DNA of 33,922 nucleotides from DATLYF01 sp035575095 (GCA_035575095.1 DATLYF010000094.1:1-33922); one strand, 5' to 3'; positions 9,598 to 18,403 are shown, counted from the first letter of the stretch. Notes: generated by a model not told the origin, from the letters alone. Translations and numbers: made by a program.

Positions 9598-10608
9598 ATG
9601 CTCGACAAGCCCAACGTCAACGCTCCGATCCACAACATCGCTTTTCTGCTGGTACCGCGGTTTTCCATGATTGCCTTCACCTCGGCGGTGGAGCCGCTGC
9701 GCATGGCCAACCAGCTGACCGGCCAGACTCTGTACCGCTGGAGCGTGCTGACCCTGGACGGCCAGCCGGTGCCGGCCAGCAACGGCATGTCCATCATCCC
9801 CGACGGCGCGCTCAGCGATAGCGGTGACTGGTCGCTGGTGATGGTCTGCGGCGGCATGGACATCAACCAGGCCGCCGACAAGAATCTGCTGTTCCAGTTG
9901 CGCAAGCTGGCCAACCGCAAGATCCCCTTGGGCGCTCTGTGCACCGGCAGCTACCTGCTGGCCAAGGCAGAACTCCTCAACGGTTACCGCTGCACCATCC
10001 ACTGGGAGAACATGGCCAGCCTGCGCGAGGAGTTCCCGGGGCTGATCATCTCCTCCGAGCTGTTCGAGATCGATCGCGACCGCTACACCTGCTCCGGCGG
10101 TACCGCGCCTCTGGACATGATGCTGCACCTGATCGGCCGCCAGCAGGGTGCGGATCTCGCCGCCGCCATCTCCGAGGAGTTCATCTGTGAGCGCATTCGC
10201 GACCGCCACGACCGGCAGCGGGTACCGCTCAGGCTGCGGCTGGGCACCAGCCAGCCCAAGCTGATCGAGGCAGTATCGCTGATGGAGGCCAACCTGGAGG
10301 AGCCGATGAGCCCGGATGAGCTGGCCCGGCACGTCGGCCTCTCCCGGCGGCAGCTGGAGCGCTTGTTCCAGAAATACCTCAATTGCGTACCCACCCGCTA
10401 CTACCTGGAGCTCAGGCTGGCGCGGGCGCGGCAGTTGCTGCTACAGACCACCATGTCCATCGTCGACGTGGCCTTTGCCTGCGGCTTCGTCTCGGCGCCG
10501 CACTTCAGCAAGTGCTACCGCGACTTCTTCGGCATCCCGCCGCGCGACGAGCGGCGTTTGCGGCGCGCGGAAGCCCCTGCCGCGGCGCCACGCGCGCGCA
10601 CCGCCTAA
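9598..10608 (+). CDS. GlxA-family transcriptional regulator (DJ-1/PfpI domain plus AraC HTH), GbdR/CdhR-like
   Basis: The 336-residue protein has an N-terminal class-I glutamine-amidotransferase-like domain (about 12-190) and a C-terminal AraC DNA-binding domain (about 222-320). The domain's elbow residue is the Cys in ALCTGSYLLAKAE (C115). The two helix-turn-helices are visible in LARHVGLSRRQLERLFQKY and IVDVAFACGFVSAPHFSKCYR. The linker DRQRVPLRLRLGTSQPKL resembles GbdR and CdhR, the glycine betaine and carnitine regulators of Pseudomonas. Members of this group usually activate catabolic genes when their methylated ligand is present. It lies between the importer and the convergent corrinoid operon and is the obvious candidate to control both. 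The ribosome site is poor; no better in-frame start exists. Confidence 0.93.
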   Translation: MLDKPNVNAPIHNIAFLLVPRFSMIAFTSAVEPLRMANQLTGQTLYRWSVLTLDGQPVPASNGMSIIPDGALSDSGDWSLVMVCGGMDINQAADKNLLFQLRKLANRKIPLGALCTGSYLLAKAELLNGYRCTIHWENMASLREEFPGLIISSELFEIDRDRYTCSGGTAPLDMMLHLIGRQQGADLAAAISEEFICERIRDRHDRQRVPLRLRLGTSQPKLIEAVSLMEANLEEPMSPDELARHVGLSRRQLERLFQKYLNCVPTRYYLELRLARARQLLLQTTMSIVDVAFACGFVSAPHFSKCYRDFFGIPPRDERRLRRAEAPAAAPRARTA

Positions 10609-10698
10609 TAAATCAATAGATCAGTAGATCAACGCCCTACGGCGAACACTCCGCCCGTAGCACCACGACGCTATCGGGCAACGGCGCCTGAGCCGGCC

Positions 10699-12729
10699 TC
10701 AGCCGGTCCCGCGCCCCGCCACCCGGCGCCGGGCGCCGCGGCGCCCGGCGCCCTCGTCGGCTGTGGCCACCACTTTGGGCTCGGGCAGGGTCACCGCCTT
10801 GGTCAGATGCACATAGGTAGCGGTCTTGTGGGGGATGGCCATGGCCTCCACGAAGTGCTCCTGGAACTTGGGCTCGATGGCGGTCTCCACTTTTTCCACC
10901 CGGCGCACCACGTCCTCGATCTCGCGCCGCGCCTTGCGGTCGAGCAGGGCGATGCGGGCACCGGTACCGGCGGCGTTGCCGGCGGAACTGACCTTGGCCA
11001 GGTCGCAGTCGGGGATCAGTCCCAGCACCATGGCGTACTTGACGTCGATGTGGCTGCCGAAGGCGCCGGCCAGGCGGATCTGATCGACATGGTCCACGCC
11101 CATGCGATCCATGAGCAGCTTGATGCCAGCGTAGAGAGCGGCCTTGGCCAGCTGGATGGCGCGCACGTCGTTTTGGATGATGCGCACCGGCACCTCGCCG
11201 GCCCACAGGGTATAGGCGAAGGTGCGGCCGTCGGGGTGGATACGCGGGTTGCGCTCGGCCAGGCTGCCGTCGATGACCCCGTCCTGGTTGATGATGCCGG
11301 CCAGGTACATCTCCGCCATCACCTCGATGATGGCCGAGCCGCAGATGCCGGTGACCCCGACGCTGCGCACCGCATCATGGAAACCGGGATCGTCGGACCA
11401 CAGCTCGCAGCCGATCACCTTGAAGCGCGGCTCCAAGGTCTGCGGGTCGATGCGCACACGCTCGATGGCCCCCGGCGCGGCGCGCTGGCCGCAGGAGATC
11501 TGCGCCCCCTCGAAGGCCGGGCCGGTGGGGCTGGAGCAGGCCAGCAGGCGATGGCGATTGCCGAGCACGATCTCGGCGTTGGTCCCGACGTCCACCAGCA
11601 GGGTCATCTCGTCGGTGTAATGCGGCCCCTCGGAGAGGATCACACCGGCGGTATCGGCGCCGACGTGGCCGGCAATGCAGGGCAGCACATAGATGCGGGC
11701 GTTGGGATTGACGCGCAGATCCAGCTCGGTGGCCCACAGGGTGATGGCCTCGTCGGTGGCCAGCGCGAACGGCGCACCGCCCAGCTCCACCGGGCTGATG
11801 CCGAGCAGCAGGTGATGCATGATAGGGTTGGCGACAAAGGTCAGCTCGAGGATATCGCGAGTGGTGATACCCGCTTCCTTGGCCACCTCCTCGGCCAGGA
11901 TATTGATGGCCTCGCGCACCGCCTTGGTCATCTCCAGCTCACCGCCCGGGTTCATCATGACGTAGGAGACCCGGCTCATCAGATCCTCGCCGAAGCGGAT
12001 TTGCGGGTTCATGATGCCGCTGGAGGCCACCACCTGGCCCGAGCCGAGATCGCAGAGATGCGCGGCGATGGTGGTCGAGCCGACGTCCACCGCCATGCCG
12101 TAGGCCTTGTCGTGGAAACCGGGCCAGACGGCGATGATCTGGCGACCGTCGTGCACCGCCACGGTCACCGCCCAATGGCCCTGGCGCAGCGCCTGCTGCA
12201 GTTGCTGCAGCACGCGCACGTCACAGTCGAGGTCGGATAGCCGCCACTCGAACTCCAGCGCCTCCTTGAGCCGGCGCAGGTCGCCGGAGGGATCGTGCAT
12301 GTCCGGCTCCTGCACCTCCACGTAGTACAGCCGCACCACCGGATCGAGGGCGATGGAGCGTACCTCGGCGCGCTTGCGCACCACCTGGCGGTGCACCTGG
12401 GAATCCGGCGGCACGTCGATGACCACATCGCCCAGGATCTGGGTGGAGCAGGATAGGCGGCGGCCCTCGGCCAGGCCGCGCTCGGTCCGGTAGCGCGCCT
12501 CCACCTCGGAGAACGCGCTCAGATGCTCGGCCTTGGAGGTCACGCCGTGCTTGGCAAACTCGCCCTCGGACAGCAGCACCTGGCAGCGCCCACAGATGCC
12601 GCGCCCGCCGCACACCGAATCGATGTCCACACCCAGGGCGCGCGCCGCCTGCAGCACCGGGGTGCCGATGGGGAAGCGGCCGCGCCGGCCGGAGGGAGTG
12701 AAGACTACCAGAGCGTCCTGTCCTGCCAT
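10699..12729 (-). CDS. 2Fe-2S / ASKHA corrinoid-activation protein (RamA/RACo-like, DUF4445)
   Basis: Predicted reductive activator that uses ATP to return inactive cob(II) corrinoid to cob(I) in methyl-transfer systems. The 676-residue protein starts with a plant-type 2Fe-2S ferredoxin domain, cysteines C40, C46, C49 and C94 (C-x5-C-x2-C-x44-C). A middle linker is followed by an ASKHA ATPase core with phosphate motifs DVGSTT (215-220) and DVGTNAE (380-386). This is the layout of RACo activators of acetogens, which use a 2Fe-2S cluster, rather than the two 4Fe-4S clusters of methanogen RamA. The last 24 residues form an Arg/Gly tail (RRGARRRVAGRG). It is the last gene of the corrinoid operon, 203 bases after the methyltransferase gene, so it might also have its own promoter. 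Confidence 0.9.
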   Translation of the reverse strand: MAGQDALVVFTPSGRRGRFPIGTPVLQAARALGVDIDSVCGGRGICGRCQVLLSEGEFAKHGVTSKAEHLSAFSEVEARYRTERGLAEGRRLSCSTQILGDVVIDVPPDSQVHRQVVRKRAEVRSIALDPVVRLYYVEVQEPDMHDPSGDLRRLKEALEFEWRLSDLDCDVRVLQQLQQALRQGHWAVTVAVHDGRQIIAVWPGFHDKAYGMAVDVGSTTIAAHLCDLGSGQVVASSGIMNPQIRFGEDLMSRVSYVMMNPGGELEMTKAVREAINILAEEVAKEAGITTRDILELTFVANPIMHHLLLGISPVELGGAPFALATDEAITLWATELDLRVNPNARIYVLPCIAGHVGADTAGVILSEGPHYTDEMTLLVDVGTNAEIVLGNRHRLLACSSPTGPAFEGAQISCGQRAAPGAIERVRIDPQTLEPRFKVIGCELWSDDPGFHDAVRSVGVTGICGSAIIEVMAEMYLAGIINQDGVIDGSLAERNPRIHPDGRTFAYTLWAGEVPVRIIQNDVRAIQLAKAALYAGIKLLMDRMGVDHVDQIRLAGAFGSHIDVKYAMVLGLIPDCDLAKVSSAGNAAGTGARIALLDRKARREIEDVVRRVEKVETAIEPKFQEHFVEAMAIPHKTATYVHLTKAVTLPEPKVVATADEGAGRRGARRRVAGRGTG

Positions 12730-12758
12730 GATGTTCGCTCGCGTTGGTTGACGGATCC

Positions 12759-12899
12759 CTCCTCGCCCGCTTGCGGGAGAGGAGTCAAGGGTGAGATTCC
12801 CTCAGCACTGTCAGGGTTTTTCCAGCCCCCAGAAACGCGATACCCTCCCTGCTACAGGGAGGGCTCGATCTTCGCTCCCCTCCCCCGCTCGCGGGGGAG
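12759..12899. repeat. Cluster of three REP-like hairpins
   Basis: The spacer between the methyltransferase and activator genes holds three GC-rich palindromes. The first is CTCCTCgCCCGC-tt-GCGGGaGAGGAG (12759-12784), the second CCCTCCCTG-cta-CAGGGAGGG (12843-12863), and the third CTCCCCCGC-tc-GCGGGGGAG (12880-12899). Words like CTCCCGCTTGCGGGAG are common as dispersed intergenic hairpins in gammaproteobacteria. A possible degenerate relative (CTCTCCCGCACACTGGAG) lies at 20706-20723. They may terminate or stabilise the operon mRNA. Confidence 0.75.
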
Positions 12900-12932
12900 A
12901 GCTTGCGTGGGGGCTGTCGGGGTGGAATATGC

Positions 12933-13850
12933 TCACCCCGCCGCCGGACGCCGACGGCTGACGCGCCGGCCGCGGCCCTCGCCCTCGGCACTGGCGCCAC
13001 CGGCCGGCGGCTGGCGGTACTTGCGAATCCAGCGCAGGCAATCCTGGTCCTGGGCCAACAGCACGTCGGCGCCCATGATGGCGGTCATGATCTCCTCGTG
13101 CAGCGGGTTGGTGATGGCCGAGGTCATGCCGGCGCCCATGGCCATGGCCATGAAGGCGGCGTTGATGCCGTTGCGGTTGGGCAGGCCGAAGCTGATGTTG
13201 GAGGCGCCGCAGGTGGTATTGACCTTGAGCTCGGTACGCAGCCGGTAGACCAGGTCGAACACCTGGCGGCCGGCCTGGGGCACGGCGCCGATGGGCATGA
13301 CCAGCGGGTCGACCACCACGTCGCAGGGCTTGATGCCGTAGTCCATGGCGCGCTCGACGATCTTCTTGGCCACGGCGAAGCGCACGTTGGGATCCTCGGA
13401 GATGCCGGTCTCGTCGTTGGAGATGGCCACCACCGCGGCGTCGTATTTCTTCACCAAGGGCAGAACCGCTTCCAGGCGCTCTTCCTCGCCGGTCACCGAG
13501 TTGACCAGGGCGCGGCCCTTGTACACGGCCAGGCCGGCCTCCAGAGCGGCGACGATGGAGGAGTCGATGGCCAGCGGCACGTCGGTGATGGACTGCACCA
13601 ACTGCACGGTCTGGGCCAGGATCGCCGGCTCGTCGGCCAGCGGGATGCCGGCGTTGACGTCCAGCATCTGCGCTCCGGCCTCGACCTGGGCGATGGCATC
13701 GGCCCGCACCCGGTCGAAATTGCCGGCGGCCATCTCCTCGGCCAGGATCTTGCGCCCAGTGGGGTTGATGCGCTCGCCGATGATGACGAACGGCCGGTTG
13801 AAGCCGATCACCACCTCCTTGGTGGCGCTGGCGACGATGGTATCGGTCAT
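12933..13850 (-). CDS. Methyltetrahydrofolate:corrinoid methyltransferase (pterin-binding, MtgA/MtvB/AcsE-like)
   Basis: Moves the methyl group between the corrinoid protein and tetrahydrofolate; in this setting probably from methyl-Co(III) to THF. The 305-residue protein is a pterin-binding TIM barrel (DHPS-like). Characteristic residues are GERINPTGRK (25-34), MLDVNAG (D64, N66), AIDSS (D96), N117, D181 and GASNISFGLP (N218). It lacks the B12 and activation domains of MetH, so it works with a separate corrinoid protein. Residues 281-305 form a basic Arg/Gly tail beyond the barrel. Its ATG overlaps the metF stop by one base (TAATG), with GAGGG just upstream, so the two are translationally coupled. 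Confidence 0.93.
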   Translation of the reverse strand: MTDTIVASATKEVVIGFNRPFVIIGERINPTGRKILAEEMAAGNFDRVRADAIAQVEAGAQMLDVNAGIPLADEPAILAQTVQLVQSITDVPLAIDSSIVAALEAGLAVYKGRALVNSVTGEEERLEAVLPLVKKYDAAVVAISNDETGISEDPNVRFAVAKKIVERAMDYGIKPCDVVVDPLVMPIGAVPQAGRQVFDLVYRLRTELKVNTTCGASNISFGLPNRNGINAAFMAMAMGAGMTSAITNPLHEEIMTAIMGADVLLAQDQDCLRWIRKYRQPPAGGASAEGEGRGRRVSRRRPAAG

Positions 13851-14866
13851 TACACTGCCCTCATTGCTGCGATTTCTTTGTCACGCCCCGGATACCAGGG
13901 CACGCGGCCCTCCAGCACCCCGGAACGGTCGATGATTTCGGCCACGGTCTCTTCCTGACGGTAGGCCATGACGTGCACCCCGGCCACGCCCTTGATTTCG
14001 CGGATTTGCTGGATCAGCTCGATGCAGAGCTTCTTGCCCTCCAGCTTGGGCTTCTCGGCCTTGCGCAGACGTTCGATGACGGGATCGGGAATGTGCACCC
14101 CGGGTACGTGCGTACGCATCCACTCGGCGGTCTTGGCGCCAGAGAGCGGGCCGACACCGACGATGATGAACACCTTCTCGTCCAGCCCCAGATCGCGCAC
14201 CCGCGCCATGAAGCGCTCCAGCAGCGGCACGTCGTAGCAGTACTGGGTCTGGATGAACTGGGCGCCGGCCGCCACCTTCTTGGCCAGACGCAGCGGGCGC
14301 CAATCGTAGGGCGGGGCGAAGGGGTTCTCGGCCGCGCCCAGGAATACCTTGGGCGGATAGTCGATCTTGCGGCCGCTCTGGAAATGGCTTTCGTCGCGCA
14401 TGGTGCGGGCGATCTCCAAAAGCGACATGGAATCCAGATCGAACACCGGCTTGGCCTGAGGATGGTCGCCGCACTGCACGCCATCGCCGGTCAGGCAGAG
14501 GATGTTGCACACCCCCATGGCGGCGCCGCCGAGGATCTCACCCTGGATGGCGATGCGGTTGCGGTCGCGGCAGGAGATCTGCATCACCGGCGCGTAGCCG
14601 GCGCGAGTCAGCAGCGCGCACACCGCCACCGAGGACATGTGGCAGTGGGCGCCGGAGCCGTCGGTGGCATTGATGGCATCGACGTAGCCGTCGAAGATGC
14701 GGGCGCGCTTGTAGACCTCCTCAGGGTCGGCGGAATCGGGCGGCGCCAGCTCGGCGGTGACGGCAAACTTGCCGGCGCGCAGGATGCGCTCCAGGCGGCC
14801 CGGCGAAGTGTGGCCAGGCAGGATGGGCAGGGGATAGCCCGGTACCGGTTCGTCTTCGAAATACAT
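13850..14866 (-). CDS. Methylenetetrahydrofolate reductase (MetF-like), probably run in the oxidative direction
   Basis: Flavoprotein interconverting methyl-THF and methylene-THF. The 338-residue protein is a MetF TIM barrel, with FAVTAELAPPDSAD near the N-terminus, the flavin-region segments INATDGSGAHCHMSS and ILCLTGDGVQ, and the conserved FIQTQYCYDVPLLERFM. It is longer than E. coli MetF (296), and it is encoded next to a separate MetV-like cysteine protein, as in acetogens. Its placement with a methyl-THF:corrinoid methyltransferase, folD and purU indicates oxidation of methyl-THF rather than methionine synthesis. The ribosome site is GAGGAGAG. Electron acceptor unknown. Confidence 0.92.
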   Translation of the reverse strand: MYFEDEPVPGYPLPILPGHTSPGRLERILRAGKFAVTAELAPPDSADPEEVYKRARIFDGYVDAINATDGSGAHCHMSSVAVCALLTRAGYAPVMQISCRDRNRIAIQGEILGGAAMGVCNILCLTGDGVQCGDHPQAKPVFDLDSMSLLEIARTMRDESHFQSGRKIDYPPKVFLGAAENPFAPPYDWRPLRLAKKVAAGAQFIQTQYCYDVPLLERFMARVRDLGLDEKVFIIVGVGPLSGAKTAEWMRTHVPGVHIPDPVIERLRKAEKPKLEGKKLCIELIQQIREIKGVAGVHVMAYRQEETVAEIIDRSGVLEGRVPWYPGRDKEIAAMRAV

Positions 14867-14880
14867 CGCTTGCGCTCTCC

Positions 14881-15351
14881 TCAGGCCACCTTGTGGGCGC
14901 GCTTCTCGTCGGCCTTCTGCCGCGCCACGCGCAGCCAGGACGAGCTGCCCTTGAGACGATGGTCCACCGGCTTCTGCACGATCTGGATGGCCACGCCCTT
15001 CTTCATGCGCTGGCTACCCTCCCAGGCCTGCACCCAGACGCACTTCATCTCCGGCTTGACCTCGCAGTGGCCGTTGGCGCGCACCCCGCCGCAGGGGCCG
15101 TTGCGCAGGTTCTTGGGGCAGTTCATGGGACAGGACATGCCGGTGGCGCTGAGCGCGCACTGCCCGCACATCTGGCAGTCGAACATAAAGCCCTTGAGGT
15201 TGCGCTCGAGGGCGGCCACCGGCTTCTCCAGCCGCTCGTAGCCGAGCTTGCGCCACAGCGGGTCGAGCGCCACCAGGCCACGCTCGAAGGCGTCGTAGAC
15301 TTTTTCCAGCAGGCCGGCGTGGCGCACCGACCACAGTCGCACCGAATACAT
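14881..15351 (-). CDS. MetV-like cysteine-rich partner of MetF (methylenetetrahydrofolate reductase C-terminal domain)
   Basis: A 156-residue protein with eight cysteines in a compact block: C59, C62, C65, C74, C78, C87, C96 and C104 (start CQMCGQC, then CPMNCPKNLRNGPCGG). This matches the MetF C-terminal/MetV family. MetV is the metal-binding partner of MetF in acetogens and is thought to link the flavin to another electron carrier. The pattern could hold zinc or Fe-S clusters; sequence alone does not decide. It lies 14 bases upstream of metF. The N-terminal 55 residues look helical, and the last 40 are basic. Confidence 0.88.
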   Translation of the reverse strand: MYSVRLWSVRHAGLLEKVYDAFERGLVALDPLWRKLGYERLEKPVAALERNLKGFMFDCQMCGQCALSATGMSCPMNCPKNLRNGPCGGVRANGHCEVKPEMKCVWVQAWEGSQRMKKGVAIQIVQKPVDHRLKGSSSWLRVARQKADEKRAHKVA

Positions 15352-15404
15352 GTTCTTGACTCTCCAGGGGGGCTCTGATGAACCCTCGTGATCCGGCAGC
15401 GTGC

Positions 15405-15737
15405 TCAGGCGTCACTGTCTGGGCCAGGAACCGGTAGGTCCGGATCCAGGCCCTTGCCGCGGACGATGCGCTCCAGGCGTGCGTCGTCGTAAGCCGCCTC
15501 CAGGCGCGCGGCCTCGGCGGCGGCTTCTGCTTCCAGGTCGTCGCCGCAATCGCGGGACAGCCGCTTCCAGTCCTCCAGGTAGGCATCGGAGCTGCCCTTG
15601 CCGGCACGCATGGCGGCGCGGTCGATGGCCACCTGGAAACGGTCGGAGAGCTGCACCTTGGCGCTATCGCGCCCCTTCTTGACGATCACCTGGGCGGGAA
15701 TGTCGCGCCAGTAGACCGTGATCAGCTTCGCCGCCAT
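15405..15737 (-). CDS. Virulence_fact-family small protein of the corrinoid operon, function unknown
   Basis: The 110-residue product from the ATG at 15737 (GAGGGA ribosome site; an upstream in-frame ATG would run into the DUF1638 gene) begins KLITVYWRDIPAQVIVKKGR. It matches my memory of the Pfam family called Virulence_fact, a misleading name because nothing here concerns virulence. It has a predicted beta-strand N-terminus, a helical middle and an acidic tail ending in PDLPVPGPDSDA. There is a single cysteine (CGDD). Members sit beside corrinoid/MttB-type methyl-transfer genes, so a role as assembly factor or subunit is plausible but unproven. Confidence 0.8.
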   Translation of the reverse strand: MAAKLITVYWRDIPAQVIVKKGRDSAKVQLSDRFQVAIDRAAMRAGKGSSDAYLEDWKRLSRDCGDDLEAEAAAEAARLEAAYDDARLERIVRGKGLDPDLPVPGPDSDA

Positions 15738-15747
15738 CGCTTGTCCC

Positions 15748-16347
15748 TCACGGTTGGTGCACGGCTTTGAGTGCGGGCTCGAGCTCGCCATAGCCGGTGT
15801 AGTGGTACTCGTATTCCAGGCCCAGGCGTTCGGCCGCCCGGTGGGCCTGTTCCTGCAGATACGGATCGTGGCGCTGGGCGAGATAGACCAGCCTGCGGTA
15901 GTGGCCGAAGTACATCGGCATTAGCTCCGGGTGGCGCTCCAGGCCCAGTCCGTGGATCACCAAGCGCTCGAAGTGGCGCACCAGGAAATCGGTCAGGTAG
16001 AAGCTGCCGGGCTCTGCCTCGGCCAACGCCGCGAAGCGCCGACTGCCGGCGAAAAACTCGTAGCAGTGGGCTCCAGGCAGCCGCTCCACGCCCTCTTCGG
16101 CCAGCACCGCATCGAGCAGCCCGCCGGTGCCGCAGTCCGCATACGCCACGAAGATTCGCTGGAAGCACTCGCGGGCCGCCCGGATCTTGGCCCGCACCGC
16201 CTCCGGGATGCGCTCGGGGCGATTATGCAGCTCGGCCGGCAGGCATTGCACCTTCACGTCCTGCCAGCGGTTGGCCCGGATCACCGCCATCAGCTCGTGG
16301 GCGATCGCTCCGCAGGCGATCACCAGGAGGTCGGGATCGCGGGCCAT
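15748..16347 (-). CDS. DUF1638 protein of the corrinoid operon, function unknown
   Basis: A 199-residue soluble protein starting DPDLLVIACGAIAHEL, which fits the DUF1638 family found near corrinoid methyltransferases in methanogens, acetogens and some proteobacteria. Possible ligand residues include C12 and H17, C72 in ADCGTGG, and H94/C95 in GAHCYEFF. The ADCGTGG loop looks like a nucleotide or metal site, but I know of no assigned activity. The ribosome site is AGGAG. It lies directly after the corrinoid-protein gene (14 bases) and 10 bases before the next gene, so it is firmly in the operon. A corrinoid chaperone or a methyl-transfer subunit are both possible. Confidence 0.85.
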   Translation of the reverse strand: MARDPDLLVIACGAIAHELMAVIRANRWQDVKVQCLPAELHNRPERIPEAVRAKIRAARECFQRIFVAYADCGTGGLLDAVLAEEGVERLPGAHCYEFFAGSRRFAALAEAEPGSFYLTDFLVRHFERLVIHGLGLERHPELMPMYFGHYRRLVYLAQRHDPYLQEQAHRAAERLGLEYEYHYTGYGELEPALKAVHQP

Positions 16348-16361
16348 GGCCGTCTCCTGGC

Positions 16362-17069
<708 letters not shown>

Positions 17070-17452
17070 CGCTGCTTAACCCCTTGCGTTCGATTCGGAT
17101 ACGCCTCGACTGGGCGATGCGGGCTACAGGTTAGGTTTCGCCCCCCGTGGCTGCTAGCGTTGCGGCGACACGGGCTATCGGAAAAGCGACACCTATCAAA
17201 GGCCGCTCAGAGACAAGTCCGGTGCGCTCTTTCACTTTGCATCAATCGTCGCGATACGGACAAACGCTGTCGCCAAGGGATAAGCGAGGGCAAGCTCCTT
17301 GGCTACTCTAGAAAACGCTCGCAGCGGGGTCCAACTTCCGCCGCATCAGAGATTTTCCAGGCCGCCGGCCAGGATTTCGGGTTCGCGCAAGCCGGCGGTC
17401 GAGGGTAGGCTTTCCGTTCCTGTATTCCGTCATTTCGTTGGGGACACCACCG
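17070..17452. promoter_or_regulatory. Divergent control region between the corrinoid operon and purU-folD-folC
   Basis: No gene is seen in these 383 bases, which must hold promoters for both directions. GCGACAC occurs at 17165-17171 and 17186-17192, exactly 21 bases apart, the spacing of AraC-type operator half-sites. CTGTCGC lies at 17267-17273. An 18-base element GGCGAYRCGGGCTAYMGG recurs at 17113-17130 and 17164-17181 (14 of 18 identical). No clear -35/-10 pair or cobalamin riboswitch was recognised. The ribosome site AAGGGG serves the corrinoid gene; purU has only GGGGA. Confidence 0.45.
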
Positions 17453-18331
17453 ATGAGCATCACCGTTGAGGGCAAGAATCTCTACATCCTGACCGCCAGT
17501 TGCGTCGCCGACATGGGCCAGGTGGCGGCCATCTCCGGCTTCCTTGCCGAGCGCCGCTGCTACATCACCGACATGGCGCAGTTCGATGACACTATCAGCG
17601 GGCGTTTCTTCGTGCGCATCGCCTACCGCATCGACCCCAACGCCACGCCGGCCGTGGAGCGCATGCGCGAGGAGTTCCGCAGCAGCGTCGGCCACCGCTG
17701 GGACATGCAGTGGGCCATCCATGACACCACCTACCACCCGCGGGTGCTGATCATGGTCTCCAAGTTCGACCACTGCCTGCTCGACCTGCTCTACCGGCAG
17801 CGCACCGGCGAGTTGAAGATGGAGATCCCGGCCATCGTCTCCAACCACATGGACCTGGAACCCATCGCCCGCCATCACGGCATCCCCTACATCCACCTGC
17901 CAGTCACTCCGCAGAACAAGCGCGAGCAGGAGCAGAAACTCCTGCAGATCGTCGAGGAGACCGGGAGCGACCTGGTGGTGCTGGCCCGCTACATGCAGAT
18001 CCTCTCCGACGAGCTGTGCGGCGAGCTGTCCGGCCGCGCCATCAACATCCACCACTCCTTCTTGCCCGGCTTCAAGGGCGCCAAGCCCTACCACCAGGCC
18101 TACGACCGCGGCGTGAAGCTGATCGGCGCTACCGCCCACTACGTCACCGCCGACCTGGACGAGGGGCCGATCATCGAGCAGGTGGTGGAGCGGGTGGATC
18201 ACACCTATCACCCCGAGCACCTGGTGGTGGCCGGCCGCGACTGCGAGAAGCTGGCACTGTCCCGGGCGGTGAAATACCACATCGAGCACCGCGTCTTCCT
18301 CAACGGCCAGCGTACCGTAGTGTTCCGCTAA
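17453..18331 (+). CDS. purU: Formyltetrahydrofolate deformylase PurU
   Basis: Hydrolyses 10-formyl-THF to formate and THF. The 292-residue product (ATG at 17453; a TTG at 17438 is a weaker alternative) has an N-terminal ACT domain (about 5-88, LYILTASCVADMGQVAAISGF) and a formyltransferase domain. The latter carries the catalytic Asn/His/Asp set in INIHHSFLPGF and DLDEGPIIEQ. Length is typical. In this context it is the final, irreversible step of methyl-group oxidation, freeing THF and producing formate, as in the chloromethane pathway of Methylobacterium. It begins a + strand set with folD and folC, divergent from the corrinoid operon. Confidence 0.94.
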   Translation: MSITVEGKNLYILTASCVADMGQVAAISGFLAERRCYITDMAQFDDTISGRFFVRIAYRIDPNATPAVERMREEFRSSVGHRWDMQWAIHDTTYHPRVLIMVSKFDHCLLDLLYRQRTGELKMEIPAIVSNHMDLEPIARHHGIPYIHLPVTPQNKREQEQKLLQIVEETGSDLVVLARYMQILSDELCGELSGRAINIHHSFLPGFKGAKPYHQAYDRGVKLIGATAHYVTADLDEGPIIEQVVERVDHTYHPEHLVVAGRDCEKLALSRAVKYHIEHRVFLNGQRTVVFR

Positions 18332-18403
18332 CACCGCGGTGCCGTTAGTATTGCGCGCGCGGCGGCGGGCCCGCCGCGCTCACTTCCAGACAGCGAGGAC
18401 AGC

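Noticed and set aside
12759..12899. CRISPR array
   Set aside because: The three palindromes differ in length and sequence and are unevenly spaced, without identical repeats or unique equal-length spacers.
15405..15737. Virulence determinant
   Set aside because: The family name suggests it, but the gene sits in a C1-metabolism operon and has no signal peptide or toxin feature.
17070..17452. Cobalamin riboswitch in front of the corrinoid operon
   Set aside because: I looked for a B12-box-like core and a long structured leader and did not recognise one; a covariance-model search would settle it.
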